8,204 nt of DNA from Acidobacteriaceae bacterium (GTDB lineage Bacteria > Acidobacteriota > Terriglobia > Terriglobales > Acidobacteriaceae). The position numbers were made by a program, and so were the translations under genes. Every line of letters begins with the position of its first letter. The first letter of the stretch is position 1. The stretch lies in contig PLKY01000271.1 in NCBI GenBank assembly GCA_003140785.1, forward strand, positions 646 through 8,849, in the 5' to 3' direction. Positions 6,343-8,204 of this stretch are shown here, piece after piece. Below the pieces are notes generated by a model. It made no database searches. It saw only the letters and a program-made list of their open reading frames with translations, and had not been told where the DNA came from.

Positions 6343-6786
6343 TTGGAAAGAATGCTCGCGACGCCCGCCGATGCGGAAATCGTTCTCAAGCTGTATGAGC
6401 TGCGCACTGAAGCGCTGATGCGTCAGGCGCGCGCCTGGATGACAGGAGAATTCTGGCCCGACACAGTGGAAGATTTCTTCGCAGTCGCCTCGAATCCTGC
6501 CGATCCCCACAACGCCTGGTTCCGGCAGGTTACATCCTACTGGGAGATGGCGGCCGCGATGGTGCTGCACGGCGCAGTCTCAGCCGAATTGTTCGTCGAC
6601 TGCAACGCCGAAGGCTTTTTCCTGCTCGCGAAATTTGCCCACATCCTGAACGCGATCCGGGAGAGGACTCCTGGCTTCCTCACCAAAACCTCCGATTTGG
6701 TGAGCCGGTTCTCAGTCGCGTCAGCCCGATATGAAATCGCTTTGAAGAATGTCGAAGCACGGCGCAAACGCCTGCAGCCCGCATGA
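6343..6786 (+). CDS. conserved-type hypothetical protein, 147 residues
   Basis: Function unknown. The protein is soluble and rich in helix-forming residues, with no signal peptide or membrane segment. Notable stretches: an N-terminal helix with LYELRTEALMRQARAWM (17-33), a Trp/Phe-rich GEFWPDTVEDFFAV (35-48), NAWFRQVTSYWEMAAAMVLHG (57-77), and a basic C-terminal helix rich in Ala, Arg and Lys (about 127-147). I recall acidobacterial proteins of similar length with the GEFWP...YWEMAA pattern, all unannotated; this is memory, not a search. TTG at 6343 is preferred because GGAG (6332-6335) is seven bases upstream. The ATG at 6352 has only a too-close GGAAAG before it. It starts 58 bases after the small acidic gene and could share its transcript, with translation perhaps tuned by the stem at 6301-6335. 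Coding is well supported by the ribosome site, an uninterrupted frame and protein-like composition. Confidence 0.75.
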   Translation: MERMLATPADAEIVLKLYELRTEALMRQARAWMTGEFWPDTVEDFFAVASNPADPHNAWFRQVTSYWEMAAAMVLHGAVSAELFVDCNAEGFFLLAKFAHILNAIRERTPGFLTKTSDLVSRFSVASARYEIALKNVEARRKRLQPA

Positions 6787-6900
6787 AATCCGCTTAAACC
6801 CTGCTCTGACGGCGACGAATTCCGCGGGTCAAACTTGTGCAACTGGCGTCCGCTGGAGCATCATGGTCCGGTACAACATTCAAACTTCCCGGAGGATCCT

Positions 6901-7224
6901 GTGAAGCGCATTGTGTTCTTGTTTCTGCTCGTCGTCTCCTTTGCTGCAATTGCTGCGCGCGCTGCCGACTCAACCCAAGTCAACGGTTGGATCTCCGACT
7001 CCATGTGCGGCGCGAAACACGCGGGCACGGGATCGGCGTGCGTCAAGAAGTGCATTGAGGGTGGCATGACGCCCGTGTTCGTCGACGAGGGAAAGAAAGC
7101 GGTCTGGAGCATCGACAATCCGGATGCTGTCAAGGGATTCTACGGCGAACACGTCACGATTCACGGGACCACCGACGCGGATAAAAAGAGCGTCCACGTC
7201 GACTCGGTTACCGCCGCGAAATAG
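6901..7224 (+). CDS. small secreted cysteine-containing protein (DUF5818-like)
   Basis: A 107-residue exported protein. GTG at 6901 is chosen because a strong GGAGG (6891-6895) lies five bases upstream and the product then begins with a textbook signal peptide: MKR, a hydrophobic core IVFLFLLVVSFAAIAA, and an ARA-AD cleavage site near residue 21. The frame extends upstream to 6835, but that would bury the signal peptide. The mature part, about 86 residues, starts with VNGWISDSMCGAKH and has Cys36, Cys47 and Cys51 (C-x10-C-x3-C) with His40 between, then a beta-rich tail (VTIHGTTDADKKSVHVDSVTA) that looks like a small OB- or beta-barrel-like fold. It resembles small acidobacterial proteins that I recall being labelled DUF5818, though I am not certain of the number. 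The three cysteines suggest a disulphide or a metal site in the periplasm; the role is unknown. Confidence 0.8.
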   Translation: MKRIVFLFLLVVSFAAIAARAADSTQVNGWISDSMCGAKHAGTGSACVKKCIEGGMTPVFVDEGKKAVWSIDNPDAVKGFYGEHVTIHGTTDADKKSVHVDSVTAAK

Positions 7225-7268
7225 CCTCTCGCAAATAGGGGTGGAGATCGGGGAATCTAGAGCTGCAC

Positions 7269-7297
7269 TCGCCACGAGAGCCAATCTCTGCTAGTGT
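7269..7297 (+). promoter_or_regulatory. candidate extended -10 promoter before the DUF427 gene
   Basis: TAGTGT (7292-7297) is preceded by TG at 7289-7290, the extended -10 form. TCGCCA (7269-7274), four of six bases matching the -35 consensus, lies 17 bases upstream. Transcription would start near 7304, ahead of the 16-codon frame at 7348 and the DUF427 gene at 7373. A 5-bp hairpin GTCGG-N5-CCGAC (7316-7330) would lie at the 5' end of the RNA. By-eye match only. Confidence 0.35.
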
Positions 7298-7347
7298 CGT
7301 ATCCGGAATATTTGCGTCGGCGAGTCCGACCGGCGCAGAGGGTAAGA

Positions 7348-7398
7348 ATGCTGGATCGGCCCGGTAACTTTAATGGCAAGAGCAATTTGGAATGGTAA
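7348..7398 (+). CDS. possible 16-codon leader ORF overlapping the DUF427 start
   Basis: ATG at 7348 is preceded by AGAGGG (7337-7342) five bases away, the best Shine-Dalgarno in this region. The frame encodes MLDRPGNFNGKSNLEW and stops with TAA at 7396-7398, so it overlaps the first 26 bases of the DUF427 gene in another frame. It could be a leader peptide that delivers ribosomes to the weakly initiated ATG at 7373 by re-initiation, or the Shine-Dalgarno may simply be used at long range. There is no evidence that the peptide itself has a function. Confidence 0.35.
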   Translation: MLDRPGNFNGKSNLEW

Positions 7399-7657
7399 GG
7401 TAATCGCAGAGAGCGATGTAACAGAGACAGTTGAAGGCAATGTCTACTTTCCCGAGACGAGCCTCAAGCGGGAGTTTTTTCGCCCCAGCAGCACCACCTC
7501 CACCTGCCCCTGGAAAGGTCAGGCCCGCTACATGAGCCTCTTGATCGACGGGCAGGACAATCCCGACGCAGCCTGGTACTACCCGGATCCCAAGCCGGCT
7601 GCCCGCAAAATCAAGGGCCTTGTTGCGTTCTGGCGTGGTGTGGAAATCGAGAAATAG
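7373..7657 (+). CDS. DUF427 domain-containing protein
   Basis: A 94-residue cytoplasmic protein that is essentially one DUF427 domain (Pfam PF04248 from memory), a small beta-rich family of unknown biochemical role found widely in bacteria and fungi. Family landmarks are clear: the start ARAIWNGKVIAESD (2-15), VEGNVYFPETSLKREFFRPS (20-39), TCPWKGQARY (44-53), and the strongly conserved DAAWYYPDPKPAARKIKGLVAF (65-86). The conserved Cys45 and the aromatic cluster are present, so it looks intact. Its length is normal for single-domain members. The ATG at 7373 matches the usual family N terminus, but no Shine-Dalgarno lies at normal distance. The nearest good one serves an overlapping 16-codon frame at 7348. 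The DUF3574 gene follows after 51 bases. Nothing here reveals a pathway. Confidence 0.92.
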   Translation: MARAIWNGKVIAESDVTETVEGNVYFPETSLKREFFRPSSTTSTCPWKGQARYMSLLIDGQDNPDAAWYYPDPKPAARKIKGLVAFWRGVEIEK

Positions 7658-7708
7658 CCGCAGCAACCCGCCGCGCGAATTGACCCCATCCTGGAGAGCG
7701 AACACCCC

Positions 7709-8173
7709 ATGCAAATGCGCCCTGCCTGGCCGACCGTTGTTCTGGCGCTGGCCCTTGCAGGTTGCGCGCATCAGCCGGTAGCGTCAAGCCCTGCCTCTGT
7801 CGCACCAACGCTCTCCGGCGACGCAGCCCACCCCGGTCAAACCAAAGGCTGGGTCGATACCAAACTCTACTTCGGCCTCGGCCCCGTTGAACCCGCAGGC
7901 AAAGGCGTCTCCGAATCTCAATGGCGCGACTTCCTCGACAAAGAAGTGACACCGCGCTTTCCGGCGGGGCTCAGCGTAGTAGATGTCTACGGACAATGGC
8001 AAGGGAAGAACCAGCACGCGCCTGAGCGGCTACGGTCGAAGATGCTCATCATCGACTATCCCGACATCCAGGAAAACCGCGACAAAATCGAAGCCATCCG
8101 CACAGACTGGAAGCAGCGCACCGGCGACCAATCCGTTCTCCGCGTCACCGAACCGGTCGACGTTTCCTTTTAA
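7709..8173 (+). CDS. DUF3574 domain-containing lipoprotein
   Basis: A 154-residue predicted lipoprotein. Its N terminus has a short basic start, a hydrophobic stretch (VVLALALAGC) and a lipobox Leu-Ala-Gly-Cys (16-19), so Cys19 would be lipidated and the protein anchored to the cell envelope. A low-complexity Ala/Ser/Pro linker (20-45) leads into a DUF3574 domain (from about 48): WVDTKLYFGLGP (48-59), VSESQWRDFLDKEVTPRFPAGLSVVDVYGQW (67-97), ERLRSKMLIIDYPD (106-119), and the end TDWKQRTGDQSVLRVTEPVDVSF, all close to the family pattern as I know it. The domain has no known enzymatic role. GGAG (7693-7696) lies 12 bases before the ATG, somewhat far; ATG at 7715 is an alternative with little effect on the lipobox. 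The gene is complete and may share a transcript with the DUF427 gene. Confidence 0.9.
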   Translation: MQMRPAWPTVVLALALAGCAHQPVASSPASVAPTLSGDAAHPGQTKGWVDTKLYFGLGPVEPAGKGVSESQWRDFLDKEVTPRFPAGLSVVDVYGQWQGKNQHAPERLRSKMLIIDYPDIQENRDKIEAIRTDWKQRTGDQSVLRVTEPVDVSF

Positions 8174-8204
8174 AATCGGTCGCCTCAGATCTGGATTCGA
8201 AAGG

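Noticed and set aside
6835..6900. Upstream extension of the secreted-protein gene to a start at 6835
   Set aside because: It would place 22 residues before a clean signal peptide and ignore the strong GGAGG five bases before GTG 6901.
1..8204. CRISPR array, tRNA/rRNA genes, insertion sequence or phage module
   Set aside because: No regularly spaced direct repeats, no cloverleaf-like or ribosomal sequence, and no transposase, integrase or phage-like protein were seen on either strand.

Overview
The window is GC-rich and reads as ordinary bacterial chromosome, most likely from an Acidobacteriota species (Terriglobia-like). This is an inference from three things: a futalosine-route menaquinone gene (mqnA); dprA followed by a topA that ends in a long zinc-finger tail; and a tail of small conserved proteins (a cysteine-containing secreted protein, DUF427, a DUF3574 lipoprotein and a 147-residue hypothetical) of a kind I associate with that phylum. 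No tRNA, rRNA, CRISPR array, insertion sequence or phage gene is visible.

Layout. Bases 1-209 hold the 3' end of fabH (fatty acid synthesis). It converges, 13 bases apart, on mqnA (223-1113, minus strand), a chorismate dehydratase for menaquinone synthesis. A 243-base divergent spacer separates mqnA from dprA (1357-2553, plus), a DNA-processing protein that loads RecA on single-stranded DNA. A 294-base spacer unusually rich in inverted repeats, including two copies of TTGCG-N8-CGCAA, precedes topA (2848-5514), DNA topoisomerase I with five cysteine-rich C-terminal modules.

Twelve bases after topA, with its own Shine-Dalgarno, lies a zeta-toxin-like P-loop kinase (5527-6108). Its stop codon overlaps, as ATGA, the start of a small acidic protein (6105-6284). 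The pair looks like a toxin-antitoxin-type module riding in the topA transcription unit; this is the least conventional part of the window. It is followed by a 147-residue conserved-type hypothetical (6343-6786) whose ribosome-binding site lies in a predicted stem, a 107-residue secreted protein (6901-7224), a DUF427 protein (7373-7657) preceded by an overlapping 16-codon reading frame with a better Shine-Dalgarno, and a DUF3574 lipoprotein (7709-8173). The last 31 bases hold nothing I can identify.

The genes do not form one pathway. fabH and mqnA are lipid and quinone metabolism, dprA and topA are DNA maintenance, and the distal half is accessory or envelope-associated. Five of the nine complete main genes appear to start with GTG or TTG. 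I see no clearly new large system; the kinase/acidic-protein pair and the dyad-rich topA leader are the items most worth testing.
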